DNA of 64,000 nucleotides, from positions 3,231,996 to 3,295,995 of the forward strand of contig JAESIW010000020.1 in assembly GCA_016802295.1 (NCBI GenBank), given 5' to 3'. Source of the DNA: Brachionus rotundiformis. Taxonomy: Eukaryota > Rotifera > Eurotatoria > Ploima > Brachionidae. The notes beneath the pieces were generated by a model. That model was not told the DNA's origin and did no database searches. It saw nothing but the letters and a program-made list of their open reading frames with translations. Position 1 is the stretch's first letter. The number at the start of each line of letters is the position of its first letter. The translations under genes were made by a program, and so were the position numbers. Positions 13,561 to 24,049 of this stretch are shown here, piece by piece.

Positions 13561-14670
13561 AATTTAAAATTGTCAGTGAGTTTGTTAAATACAAAAAAGA
13601 AAAGACAACTTGTATAAAAATTATTATTTTATAAATATAAATTGACATTATTATTAATTTGTAGTAGCGTTTAATTAATTTTTGACGATAAAATGCGTAT
13701 CTAAAGCATACTTAATTACTTTAACGCCTTACGGTAAAAACTGATAACATTTAAATAATTTTATATAGCAGTTAATTACAACCCTTTTTTTAATAAGTGG
13801 AAATTCAGTAAAATGATGGTTTTATTCTAATATCCTTTGATCAGAATTAGAATTTGCTAGTTTAGGTTAAATCTTAATTTGAATAATCATAATTTGAATC
13901 TAGAATAAAAGCTATAAAATGAGTGACTTTTTTTATATTCAAGTTTGATTTTAAGCACTTTTGTAAGAGTTTTTTGCATAAAGGCTATGGATCATTTCTT
14001 AGGTAAATATTTCACCAATGAAGTCTGATAAAGTAAGGACACGAAAAAGTATTAAGAAAAGTATATCATTCAAAAGCTGATAGGCTTAGCTACAAAATGA
14101 TATGTTACTTGATTTAATTGACTGAAATTATCTTAAAATATAAAATATCTAATAATTAATATGGTACGTTATTATATTTTTTTTTTATACATTAATTTTT
14201 CAAAAATATAAATTATTCACAACTATTAACAATGTCGGAAACTAATTCAATAATTTAGATGTTTAAAAATTTTAAACCTTAAAAATAATTATGAATTTTG
14301 CTTTTATTTATATTATTTTTATGTATTCTTTTAAAATTTTCTGTATCGTTGTAGTAAAATAAAAGTTATGCAATTTATTTTTAAATAAAAATTTAATCAA
14401 TTAAGTTGGATTATCTAACTTCATTGACGCGACCTAGGCTTTAATTTGAGCCAACAAATAAAAAATCTCCTTTCTTGGATTCTTGGCAAATATTTGATCA
14501 GAAAAAAATTTAATTAAGTTTTTTATTTGTTTTAATTTGTTATTCGACAAAAACTGTTACTTAAAATATTATTAATTAATCAAATATCTTGTTTAAATAT
14601 TAATAAAATTTAAAATTTATAAAATGAATATCTTTTTTAAAAATTTGATCAATTTTTTTTAATTTAAAAA

Positions 14671-16347
14671 ATGAATAATTTAATTTCGATCCTCAAAATA
14701 ATCTTGCTCGGTTTATTGCCCAGACTAAGCAATCAACAAACTAACACTAATATCATTCATGTCACTATTGTAATATGAATCTAAATTTAAAAGTATTTTT
14801 GGAGTATTCTTTAAATTAAGGTTAATTATCATGGAAGTCGAGCGCCTTTATGGTCCTATCCAACAGACCCATACGGTGAATCATACTGGGCCAGATATGG
14901 TGGTCTCGGACAGATAACCCCGAGGGGTTTGCTGCAGTCCTACAACTTAGGTCAATACATCAAGAATTTCTACTCATCTTCCTTGACTCCATCCTACAGT
15001 CCAAAGCGAGTCTTCGCCCGAAGTGTCGACTCGGACCCATCTCTTGTCTCTACGAATGCCCTCTTGGCTGGAATGTTTCCTCCGTCCAACAGTGACCAGC
15101 TTTGGAGTCCATCAGTATCTTGGTTTCCAATTCCGGTTCATCCAGCTGAATCAATTTATAATCCAGTCAGTAAACCTTTAATTAAAAAACCAACTTTAAC
15201 AAAAATAACATTGATTTTTTTATTTATTTCTAAAAAAAGATAATTTATTTTTTAATATTCTTAATTAGTTTGAATTTGATAGATAATTAAAAAAGATTGT
15301 CCTAAACACCAACAATTAGTCAAAGAATCTACGAATTCCCAAGCTTTTTTAGAAACAGAACTTAAATACAAGGTAATTAATTTAAAATTTTTTTTTCAAA
15401 ATTTTATCATTTCTTTAGGATTTAGTGACAAACATATCTGGCTACACAGCTTCGCCTTTCCTCAATTTCCAAAATTTGAGCCATGTGTTTGACAACGCAT
15501 ATTCCAAGGTAGTTTTTTTATAAAAAAAATTTTTAATCTTCTAATTATCTTCAAGTTATCAAGCAACCTGCCTCTAGAGCTTTGGCTATCAGAACATTTC
15601 AAAAATTTAACAGAACTGACTGATAAATTGATCGATTTGAATTATGGCTCCATGGAAAAGTCTAGATTGATATCAGGCGGCATTTTGCTCGATATTATTA
15701 AGAACATAAGGGACAAAATGAACGGAAGCCAAAACGAAATCCAGCTATATTCTTGTGTAATTTTGAAAATATAATTTTAGTTTTATTAAATTCTAGATTA
15801 AAATTTTAAGCTTGATTACCATTTAATAAGTTTAATGAATCTGCTTGATTTGAATGTTAACATTACCAGCATACCATTTGGCACAACTTTAATATTTGAG
15901 CTTAGAAAAGATGCCGCTGATCTTCATTACATAAACATAATGTTAAAAAGTAACAATATAACTGAGGCAACCAGTATAAACCCTGTAAAAATGAACCAAT
16001 GTGACCAATTGTGTAATTTTGGAAACTTTTTTGACATCCTGATTAAGCGAACAATGAGAAATATAACAGAAGAGTGCTCATCTGAAGAAATTGGCTTTTC
16101 AACAACACCTGATTCTATTTTTAATACCAATTTTTATTCGACTCCATGTCCAACAGTGATTGAAATGAATCATACAGACTTAAGTGAGGAGAAAATCAAA
16201 GAAAAAGACAAAACAATCATGGAATTGAACCGTCTTGAGATATCGTTGATTATAGCTGTGTCTATCTTATCTGTTATAGTCATAGCATTGCTAATCTCAT
16301 TTGGCCTATACGCTTATAAGAACAAAGTTTTCAAAGTTTCTTTTTAA
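14671..16347 (+). CDS. Histidine-acid-phosphatase-like type I membrane protein A, catalytic residues altered
   Basis: Six exons: 14671-14769, 14821-15169, 15296-15372, 15419-15508, 15556-15756, 15811-16347 (450 residues). An N-terminal signal peptide (about residues 1-22) precedes a histidine acid phosphatase domain resembling ACP2/ACP3/ACP4, with SYPTDPYGESYW, GQITPRG, ALLAGMFPP and WFPIPVHP. A C-terminal membrane span (about 417-441) and short basic tail follow, as in lysosomal ACP2. The family motif RHGxRxP reads YHGSRAP here (Y36), so the nucleophile-supporting first Arg is lost while His37 and the second Arg (R40) remain; R100 matches the conserved phosphate-binding Arg. The later HD motif reads LD (L273-D274). 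Loss of the first Arg and the second His predicts little or no phosphatase activity. A paralogue lies at 24050-25638. Confidence 0.82.
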
Positions 16348-17574
16348 TAAGGAGAAGAAAACAAATTAATTAAAATTAATATATTTTTTTTGGTATTTAA
16401 TGTGAAAAAAACTCAATGGCGTATAAAAAATTGATAAAAAAAGTAAACCGAATTTCGAAAAAAAAATCTTTTAAAAAGAACTTTTTTAAAATTGAATTAA
16501 TAAATATTAAATTAAATTTTGAACATAATTAATAATTATTTGACAAGACTAGTAGTAGTAGAAACAGGAGTATTTGCTGCGACACTTTACATACCGCCTT
16601 TAGGCAGTGTGGAACTGTGACAGCCTATCTAAAACAGCTTTGCCTGTGGTTGACTTAGATATTAGCACATTTTCTTGTAACTTATTCCAGTGCGTACCAA
16701 CTCCATTTTGAAAAAAGACGCGTCTAGCGCTCAGTGCAGCTCAATGAAACTACTTGGACCTTTGATTACTGATTTTTTACCAGAATTCTGACTAGGTTTA
16801 CCTTTTCTTGTCCATTAATCAATCTATACATTTCAATCAAAACCCGATTGATTGAAATGATAAGATCAGGCTCCTTCGATCTCACTCTTCTTTCATTCAA
16901 CCTTGTCAAACCCACTTTAGCTAGTCTCTTCTTGCACCTTTTTTGGGATCTTTTTTGTCCATTCTTGCACCTTCTCTAACGCATTCACATTTCTTTTCAT
17001 ACTCCATACCTGAACTGCATAGTCTAGGTGAGGTTTCACCATGGATGTAAACCCACAACTAGTCCCTTCTGCTTGTAAATCTGATGAAACCCTCACCAGT
17101 GATTAGACTGATTAACTTATCACAGACAACAATTTCTCTCTGGACTCTGATGCTATTATTACAATTTAATGAAACAATTAAAACAAAAAATATCAAAAGA
17201 TGACTAATTTATTTGAATACAAACTTTAATGACTTTTATTATATTATTAGAAGAGTTTATATTGACTTAAAGATACGAACCCTAAATTTACCTTGAAATA
17301 GAATCATAAAATTAATTTGAATATTTTTATCAATTTATTTTTTTATTATTTACATCAATTTTAATAAATAAATTATGAAATAATCACATTATATTGATTA
17401 TATATCAAATATCTTTTTGTCATTGAGCAGAATTCCTCATTAATTTTGGATTTTTTAAAATTAGACCAATTTTAAAATTGTAAACAAACAATAAAATTTT
17501 TTTTTAACAAAATTTTATTTTATAGAATCAAATGCTTTATTTTTTTTCTAATTAAAGCATTTTCCTACAATTAT
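16348..17574. other. Intergenic region between acid-phosphatase-like A and DRG1
   Basis: The two genes converge here. The stretch holds one LINE fragment (about 16560-17150) and AT-rich sequence that should include the 3' untranslated regions and polyadenylation signals of both neighbours. No other gene was found. Confidence 0.6.
16560..17150 (-). mobile_element. LINE family 2 fragment (reverse-transcriptase C-terminus)
   Basis: On the minus strand the translation gives, in order, SMVKPHLDYAVQVWS (about 17050), LEKVQ, KVGLTRLNERRVRS (about 16910), LIEMYRLING (about 16840) and HWNKLQENVL (about 16690). These are the ordered C-terminal motifs of a CR1/Jockey-type LINE reverse transcriptase. 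Frameshifts between the pieces show it is inactive. The 3' end shows CTACTACTA repeats near 16560. Confidence 0.85.
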
Positions 17575-18675
17575 TTAACATTTTTTAACTATTTGAACAA
17601 CATCTTCATCAAGAAGCAAATGATCTTTTCCAACCTTTTGGGGATTATGCTTCACCGATGATCCCCAAACAATAGCTTCTTTGAAATCAGAAATCAGCTG
17701 TTTATGAATTTTATTACAGAAATCTTCGACCAAAGATTTTCCCTCTATAAGAATTACAGGTGTCTCATAGTCTGGTAATTGACCTTTGGGCTTTGTATAA
17801 ATACGAATCAATTTTAAATAGGACCAAATTTTTTCCAACAAGTCATCGAAATTCCATTTGTGATGCGCCGAAATGGGAATTGTGTGGGGAATTTTGTAGA
17901 TAATGTCCAGCTCTTCAATAGATATTTGATCAATTTTGTTTAGGCAGTATATAGCTGGTATGTAGACTCGATTGCCTTCAATAACATCAATTAGATCATC
18001 GACTGATGCATCACATCTTACAATTATATCCGCATTATGTATCCTATATTCGCCAAGAACCGATTTGACAGTGTCAAGATCTAACTCAGAATCGTTTGAC
18101 ATTGTCTGTAAGTTTATGCCACCTTTATCTTTTCGTTTAAAATAAATATTTGGAGGTTGCTTATTCAAGCGGATTCCAAAGCCTTCTAATTCGTTTTCGA
18201 TAATTTTTTTGTGTACCAAAGGTCTTAAGACGTCCAGCACAATTAGGATCAGACTGCAAGTTCTGGCCACCGCAATTACTTGCTTTCCTCTACCTTTGCC
18301 GTCTTTGGCTCCTTCGATGATGCCTGGCAAGTCGAGTAATTGAATTTTAGCTCCTTTGTATCGAATCACCCCTGGAACAGTGGTTAAGGTAGTGAATTCG
18401 TAAGCAGCCACCTCTGAGTAGACACCAGCCAAATTGCTCAATAGGGTAGACTTGCCAACACTAGGAAATCCAATAAAACCGATTCTGGCATCACCGGTTT
18501 TGGCCACTTCGAAACCTTCGCACTTGGCACCACCACCTCCTTTCGGTTCGATTAACTCTCTCCTCAGCTTGGCCAATTGAGCTTTTAGCAAACCAATATG
18601 CTTGGCGGTTGCCTTGTTCTTTTGGGTTTTATTCATTTCATTTTCGATCTCTGCTATTCGTTCCAATAGACCCAT
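17575..18675 (-). CDS. DRG1: DRG1, developmentally regulated GTP-binding protein 1
   Basis: Obg/DRG-family GTPase that acts with its DFRP partner on ribosomes in the cytoplasm. A single exon encodes 366 residues (human 367). The start chosen is the ATG at 18675, giving MGLLERIAEIENEM; the frame stays open a little upstream but without an ATG. Visible elements: the N-terminal helical region with TQKNKATA, G1 GFPSVGKST (about 68-77), G2/switch EFTTLTTVPGVI, G3 DLPG (115-118), G4 NKID, and a C-terminal TGS domain ending HNPQKVGKDH and DVVQIVKK. The LAGVYSEVAAYEFTTLTT run and EGFEVAKTGDAR assign it to DRG1 rather than DRG2. It is divergent from ETF1, with about 1.8 kb between the two start codons. 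Confidence 0.97.
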   Translation of the reverse strand: MGLLERIAEIENEMNKTQKNKATAKHIGLLKAQLAKLRRELIEPKGGGGAKCEGFEVAKTGDARIGFIGFPSVGKSTLLSNLAGVYSEVAAYEFTTLTTVPGVIRYKGAKIQLLDLPGIIEGAKDGKGRGKQVIAVARTCSLILIVLDVLRPLVHKKIIENELEGFGIRLNKQPPNIYFKRKDKGGINLQTMSNDSELDLDTVKSVLGEYRIHNADIIVRCDASVDDLIDVIEGNRVYIPAIYCLNKIDQISIEELDIIYKIPHTIPISAHHKWNFDDLLEKIWSYLKLIRIYTKPKGQLPDYETPVILIEGKSLVEDFCNKIHKQLISDFKEAIVWGSSVKHNPQKVGKDHLLLDEDVVQIVKKC

Positions 18676-20478
18676 TTTTACCAATGTTCTTCACAAACGT
18701 TTTGTAATTCTAGAAATGGTTGTTAAAATTCAAATTATCCAATTTTATTTTTTTAGATATATATATATATACAAAGATAGATAAATAGAAACAAATTTAT
18801 TAAGAAATTTCAAAAAAAACTGAAATTTTTTTCAATTTTTTAAATTTATTTCTGCAATTATGCATTTCAAATTATTTTTAAATTTTGTCTAATAAAAAAA
18901 TATGAAGATGATTTTCATTTTATTATTTATCTTAGAACAAACTTTTTTTTTCCAAAGGCAAAATTATTATTGGTAAAGCGATCGAGATCCTATAAAAACA
19001 GTTGAAATCAGAGTCATATTCGTACACTACAGATATTTAATTTTTTGATTGATTGTTTTTGTTTTTTTAAATTTATCAGTCATTTTGACTTGGTCGAAAA
19101 GTTTTCTGAAAATTATGATGAAGTTTGATCATTTAATTTACAAAATTAAAATATTAATACAAAAATAGACATTTATCTTTTGGAAAAGAAAGGAAATATT
19201 TAAGTTAAAAATGTAATAAAGTAGAAGATAAAAAATACTTTGAAAATAAATTTTTGATTTATTTAAAGATAGATTGATTTTATAATTTTTTTCAATTTAT
19301 AATGCACAAGCTTGATAATTTTGATTTAATATTTTTTAAACTAGGATATTGACATTGAAAGAAACACTAAACTAGTTGGTGTGTAAAATTTAAATGCTTA
19401 AACCTGATCCAATACGAAAAAAAATCAAAACTTGACTTTGTTTCACTGTATAAACGTGTGAATTGAAAGTTTGGTATAAAAATTATGTACCAAAGGTACA
19501 TAAATAATTTTATCATACATCAGTGTACAAAATTTGCACATTGTCTTAAAGATTGGCACATTCCAATGTCACCACTCGACCATATGCTTTCAAAAAAGCT
19601 TCCCAAGCTTCTACTGATTGCTTTCATTTTCATTACATTCTTGACAAAAGTTTAACAAGAGTAAATCTTGCTTCCACTTACCAAACTTTTTATATTGTTG
19701 ACTTTTTTAAAATATAATTATTAAATTTTTGCTTTCAAATATGGTCGTATTGGTCAATATCATTATTTTATTGAATATGGTGATAAAGAAGGCTTCCAAA
19801 GACTTGGTATTTTCTCAATGGTACTATATTTGAGCAAAAAAACTGAATTTATCTTATAAAAATAATATTTTTTTAATATCTAAAATTTCTCAAGTTAAAA
19901 TTATTTAATGAAAGAATGCAAGATTAATTTCTAATCTTTCAAAAACTTCCCAAGCTTCTCAGCAAACCATCTCTAGGATGATAATCATTGCGAGTAAAAT
20001 TTTTATCACTGCTAGCTGAGGGATATGTGCTAATTGCTAATATTTTTTGCATAAAATTTTAAAAAAATATACCTTAAATTAAATAAATAAATTTAAAAAT
20101 TTATAATTATTTCGTAATTAGTTTTAAAATTTCATTTAATTGTAAAATTCAACAACCACATCTATAAAACACAAGTGATCAGCTCTCGGATCGGATTGTT
20201 TAGAAAAGCAAGAAAAAATTTGCCAAAAATGCACATGCAAATAAATATATTTCAATTGCAAGCATAAATAATAATATTATAATCTCAATGGCACACTTAT
20301 CTTAATATTGTTTAATGGTTGTAATATTAGCTCTTAACATGTAAATGCACACGATTTCTCCATCTAAAAAATTGACTTAAAAAAATTTCAAAACTCAAAT
20401 GTGATAAATTTTCTATAATAAAATATAAAAAATTTTATACTAATTTAGATACATTTCATAGCCAAATAGAGACTAAAA
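18676..20478. other. Divergent intergenic region between DRG1 and ETF1
   Basis: This must hold the promoters of both genes. It contains a short (AT)n run at 18756-18770. The near-identical phrase AACTTCCCAAGCTTCT or AGCTTCCCAAGCTTCT occurs at about 19595 and 19943. No convincing exon, RNA gene or transposon was identified. Confidence 0.5.
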
Positions 20479-21849
20479 ATGAGTGCAGCACTTTTGGACG
20501 ATTCATTGGACCAGAATGTGGAATTGTGGAAAATAAAAAAATTAATCAAAAGTCTTGAGGCATGCAGGGGCAATGGAACCAGCATGATATCACTTCTTAT
20601 CCCGCCAAAGGACCAAATTGCTCCAGTGTCGAAGAAAATCGCCGACGAGTTGGGCACAGCGACCAACATCAAGTCGCGAGTAACTCGCCAATCAGTGATC
20701 ACAGCGCTTACTTCGGTCCAAGCTCGTCTCAAGTTGTACAACAAGGTGCCGCCAAATGGCCTTGTTATCTATTGTGGTGAGATAATGACCGAAGATGGTA
20801 AGGAAAAAAAAGTCAACATTGATTTCGAGCCTTTTAAGCCCATAAACGCCTCGCTCTACCTGTGCGACAACAAATTCCACATCGAAGCCCTTTCAGCACT
20901 GCTGGCCGATGACACCAAATTCGGCTTTATCATTATGGACGGTAATGGCGCCCTTTTCGGAACCCTTCAAGGCAATACCAGGGATATAATCACTAAATTT
21001 GGGGTCGAGCTGCCCAAAAAGCACGGCCGTGGTGGTCAGTCTTCGGTTCGTTTTGCTCGTTTGCGTATGGAAAAGCGTCACAATTACTTGCGAAAAGTGG
21101 CCGAGACTGCGACCAATGTTTTTTTGACAAACGACAAGTGCAACGTGACTGGCTTGGTGCTTGCTGGTTCGGCCGACTTCAAAACCGAGCTGAGCAGATC
21201 GGACATGTTCGATCCACGTCTCCAGACCAAAGTGCTCAAAATTGTGGATGTGTCTTACGGAGGTGAGAACGGCTTCAATCAAGCCATCGAGTTGTCAGCT
21301 GATTGCTTACAAAATGTCAAATTTATTCAAGAAAAAAAGCTCATTTGCCGATACTTTGACGAAATTGCCAAAGATACTGGCTTGTACTGCTTCGGCATAG
21401 ACGACACTCTCCGTGCACTTGAGGCCGGTGCAGTGGAAGTCTTGATTGTTTGGGAAAATTTGGACATAGTAAGATATGTGCTGAGAAATCCGACTGGCGA
21501 AAACAAGATATTGTACCTGAAGCCAGAGCAGACCAAGGACAAGTCATTTTTTATCAATAAAGATGTAAGTGCTTTGGTAATTTTTATTTATATGGTATTA
21601 AATTTAAGTCTAAAGACTGGTCTAGAATTGGAAGTGGAAGACCAAGTGCAACTGTTAGAGTGGTTTGCAAATAATTACAAAAATTTTGGCACCAATCTTC
21701 AAATTGTCACCGACAGGTCCCAAGAGGGCTCACAATTTTGCAAAGGTTTTGGTGGCATCGGCGGCCTATTGAGATACAAGCTTGATTTGCAGAACCACGA
21801 CTACGACGAGGAATTCAATGATATCAACTACGATGACTACGATTTCTAA
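20479..21849 (+). CDS. ETF1: ETF1, eukaryotic peptide chain release factor 1 (eRF1)
   Basis: Recognises all three stop codons in the ribosomal A site and triggers peptide release; also part of the SMG1-UPF1-eRF1-eRF3 complex of mRNA surveillance. Exons 20479-21564 and 21616-21849 give 439 residues (human 437). Domain 1: GTS loop (33-35), TATNIKS (60-66; usual TASNIKS) and YxCxxxF as YLCDNKF (127-133). Domain 2: GGQ at 185-187 in GRGGQS. Domain 3 follows the human sequence closely and ends in an acidic tail. The frame is open through the intron 21565-21615 (gtaagt...taaag, 51 nt, no stop). Homology requires its removal, because the residues either side (NKD and TGLE) match adjacent human residues (DKE-TG). 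The codons are visibly richer in G+C than the surroundings, as expected for a highly expressed gene. AATAAA lies at 21892. Confidence 0.97.
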   Translation: MSAALLDDSLDQNVELWKIKKLIKSLEACRGNGTSMISLLIPPKDQIAPVSKKIADELGTATNIKSRVTRQSVITALTSVQARLKLYNKVPPNGLVIYCGEIMTEDGKEKKVNIDFEPFKPINASLYLCDNKFHIEALSALLADDTKFGFIIMDGNGALFGTLQGNTRDIITKFGVELPKKHGRGGQSSVRFARLRMEKRHNYLRKVAETATNVFLTNDKCNVTGLVLAGSADFKTELSRSDMFDPRLQTKVLKIVDVSYGGENGFNQAIELSADCLQNVKFIQEKKLICRYFDEIAKDTGLYCFGIDDTLRALEAGAVEVLIVWENLDIVRYVLRNPTGENKILYLKPEQTKDKSFFINKDVSALVIFIYMVLNLSLKTGLELEVEDQVQLLEWFANNYKNFGTNLQIVTDRSQEGSQFCKGFGGIGGLLRYKLDLQNHDYDEEFNDINYDDYDF

Positions 21850-24049
21850 ACAATTCCACATTCATTCTAAAGAACGCTTTGGATGAACAAAAATAAATAA
21901 TTGAGAAAAAAAATAATGTTTAAATTTTTATTTTAGAATCATCAGAAATTTTTGGATCAAATATTAGAAAAAAAATTTTTTTTTTTTTTTATATGTCATA
22001 AATTTAAATTGCCGAATCAAAGTTAGGACTCGGATTTTTATTGATTATTAATGACAAGTGCACCGAGTACTCTAAATTCTTAAATTTGTTGCTTGTTATG
22101 AAATCTCAATTATAAGCTTTGATTTGATACTTAACCATCTGTTGATTTTAAAATAAATTTTTAAATTTGAGAAAAAAATAGCCTTTTTTTAAACTTAATT
22201 AAACCTTATGTAAATCCTGAATTCATTTTTATTTTAAAAAAATCGAATTAAAAAACTTTATTTCGTTAAATAAAATTAAAAAGAAATAAATATATTTTTA
22301 TTTATAATTTAGCAGGAAAATTATGAATATTGAATACTCTGATTTTTAAAAATCTTACTATTTACTGATGACTAAGAAAAAAATTTTAAGCTATTAGCCA
22401 GCATAAATGGCAATGGTTGGACGTGGCAAATGTGCTAATGAAATTTTTAGAAGACAGAAAAAAAATTGGTGCTTGAATGAAATGATTACTAAATTTTAAC
22501 CTGACTTGTTATCAGTTAAAATCGAAAAGTCTTTTGTGTTATCTTACCATACCCTGGCTGTATGCTGATAGCCAGCACATTATGTGAACACAATAAAAAT
22601 CATTAAATATCAATATTTTCTTAGATAAAGAAACGAAAAAATCTTTTTAAACCTTTTAACCATTATTGATATTTTATGTACCTTCTTTTTAATAGTATGA
22701 TTATTTAACAGTTGTAAAAATTTCCCATTTTCTTGTTGCGTACATTAAAATTAAATTAAGATAAAAAAATCATAGATATTTTCTAAAATTCAATTATTTA
22801 AGAAATTTGTTTATTAATTTTTTTCATCAACAGCATCAATCGCTAAATTTTCTCTTGAAATACTTTGGAAAAAAGCACGCCAAGTCAGATAATTATTGAA
22901 TACCATTTGTATCTGGATGGTTCTATCTAACCGATTGAACAATACTTAAGTTAAGGCCATATTTCTACCATATAAAAAGAATCTATTTGTTTAGAGCGTA
23001 TTTGCTTTAATAAAGTAAGATAGATAAAAAAAATTAAATTTATTTTACTTGAAAATCAAATTTTAACAACTTTTTTGAATAAAGTTAATTATTTACTGGG
23101 TATACATTTTTAAACTTTAAAAATCAATATCTTTTAACTATTATATATTTTTTAAATTATATAAAGGGTTTTAAAAAAGCTCAAAATTCACTTGGGTCCA
23201 ATTTTTTTTAAATTTTGTAATCAAAAAACCCTTACACTAGCTTTATGACCATGCCAGTACCATATGGCAAATAAGAGCGACTAGACTGGTATCTGAGTTG
23301 AGAGCCTTAAGTTAATCTTCAACTGAGACTGCATAGAAGCGATCTTATCCAAATTAATAAATTAATTATAATTGTTGATAATTTAGGAAAGGTGGATCTC
23401 GTGAAAGACGCTTGTTTGTACGCTCAAAGCAGAAAGTATAGCCTTTAATTTCCTTACAAACAGGGACACGTCAATCTGGAACAAATTGCCAATTAACATT
23501 ATTAATGCACGGAATTAGGGCAGCTATAAATCTTTAAGGCTAAACTGGACTTCTGGATTAAAGAGAATTTTTTCTTTTTTGAAGCGACTGATACAGTCTT
23601 TAGAGCTTGAACACCTGTTCAAGTCGCAGTTCCATTTATTACTTTTAATACTAACTATGAATTTTAGGTTTTTTTTAATTATCTGATATTAGTTTTACAA
23701 AAAATTTTAAAAATTAAAAAATTTGATTATCAAATAATAAATAAATTGTATTAAATATTAATTTTTACTTGTAATTTATTAAGTAAACTCATTATTTATC
23801 TAATGAGTACAATTTAAAACTTGTTCAATTAAATTTTTAAAAAGTGTAAATAGACTAAATAAAATAAATAAATTTTGATTTAAAAAATTTTAAAATAATC
23901 CAAAAAACCAAACCTTCAAATTCCGTTTCTAAAATCAAACTTTTAATAAATTCAAAATAGCTTATGATTTTTTAATAAGACACAAAATATTTTTCTAAAA
24001 ATAATCGTAAAAATAATTTTTTTTCAAAGATACAACTTCCTAAATCAAC
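21850..24049. other. Intergenic region between ETF1 and acid-phosphatase-like B
   Basis: AT-rich sequence with the ETF1 polyadenylation signal near 21892, a T-rich run at 21978-21991, and a LINE family 2 fragment at about 23380-23600. The segments near 22390 and 22550 both contain AGCCAGCA-like words. No exon or RNA gene could be supported. Confidence 0.5.
23380..23600 (+). mobile_element. LINE family 2 3' coding fragment
   Basis: Plus-strand translation gives FLTNRDTSIWNKLPINIINA (about 23451-23510) and then YKSLRLNW after a stop. This is the conserved C-terminal block of the same LINE type found at 16560, 45560 and 57540. Upstream sequence back to about 23230 may belong to it but is too decayed to read. 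Confidence 0.75.

Larger units (their letters stand above)
10884..14670. other. Gene-poor region between SMG1 and the first acid-phosphatase-like gene
   Basis: No gene could be supported here. It holds the SMG1 3' flank (AATAAA near 11012), an (AT)n run near 11408, a LINE family 1 fragment (11284-11930), a degenerate T-rich GGTGAA repeat (12720-12885), and a putative LINE 3' end (13415-13560). The remainder is AT-rich sequence with no open frame worth reporting. Confidence 0.6.

Noticed and set aside
21565..21615. Treating the 17 residues encoded here as part of eRF1
   Set aside because: They have no counterpart in other eRF1 proteins, and the segment has consensus GTAAGT and AG ends; the flanking residues join to the expected sequence.
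20479..21849. Stop-codon reassignment suggested by the eRF1 motif change
   Set aside because: Genes in the window end at TAA, TAG and TGA at the expected homologous positions, and no in-frame stop is needed inside any conserved exon.
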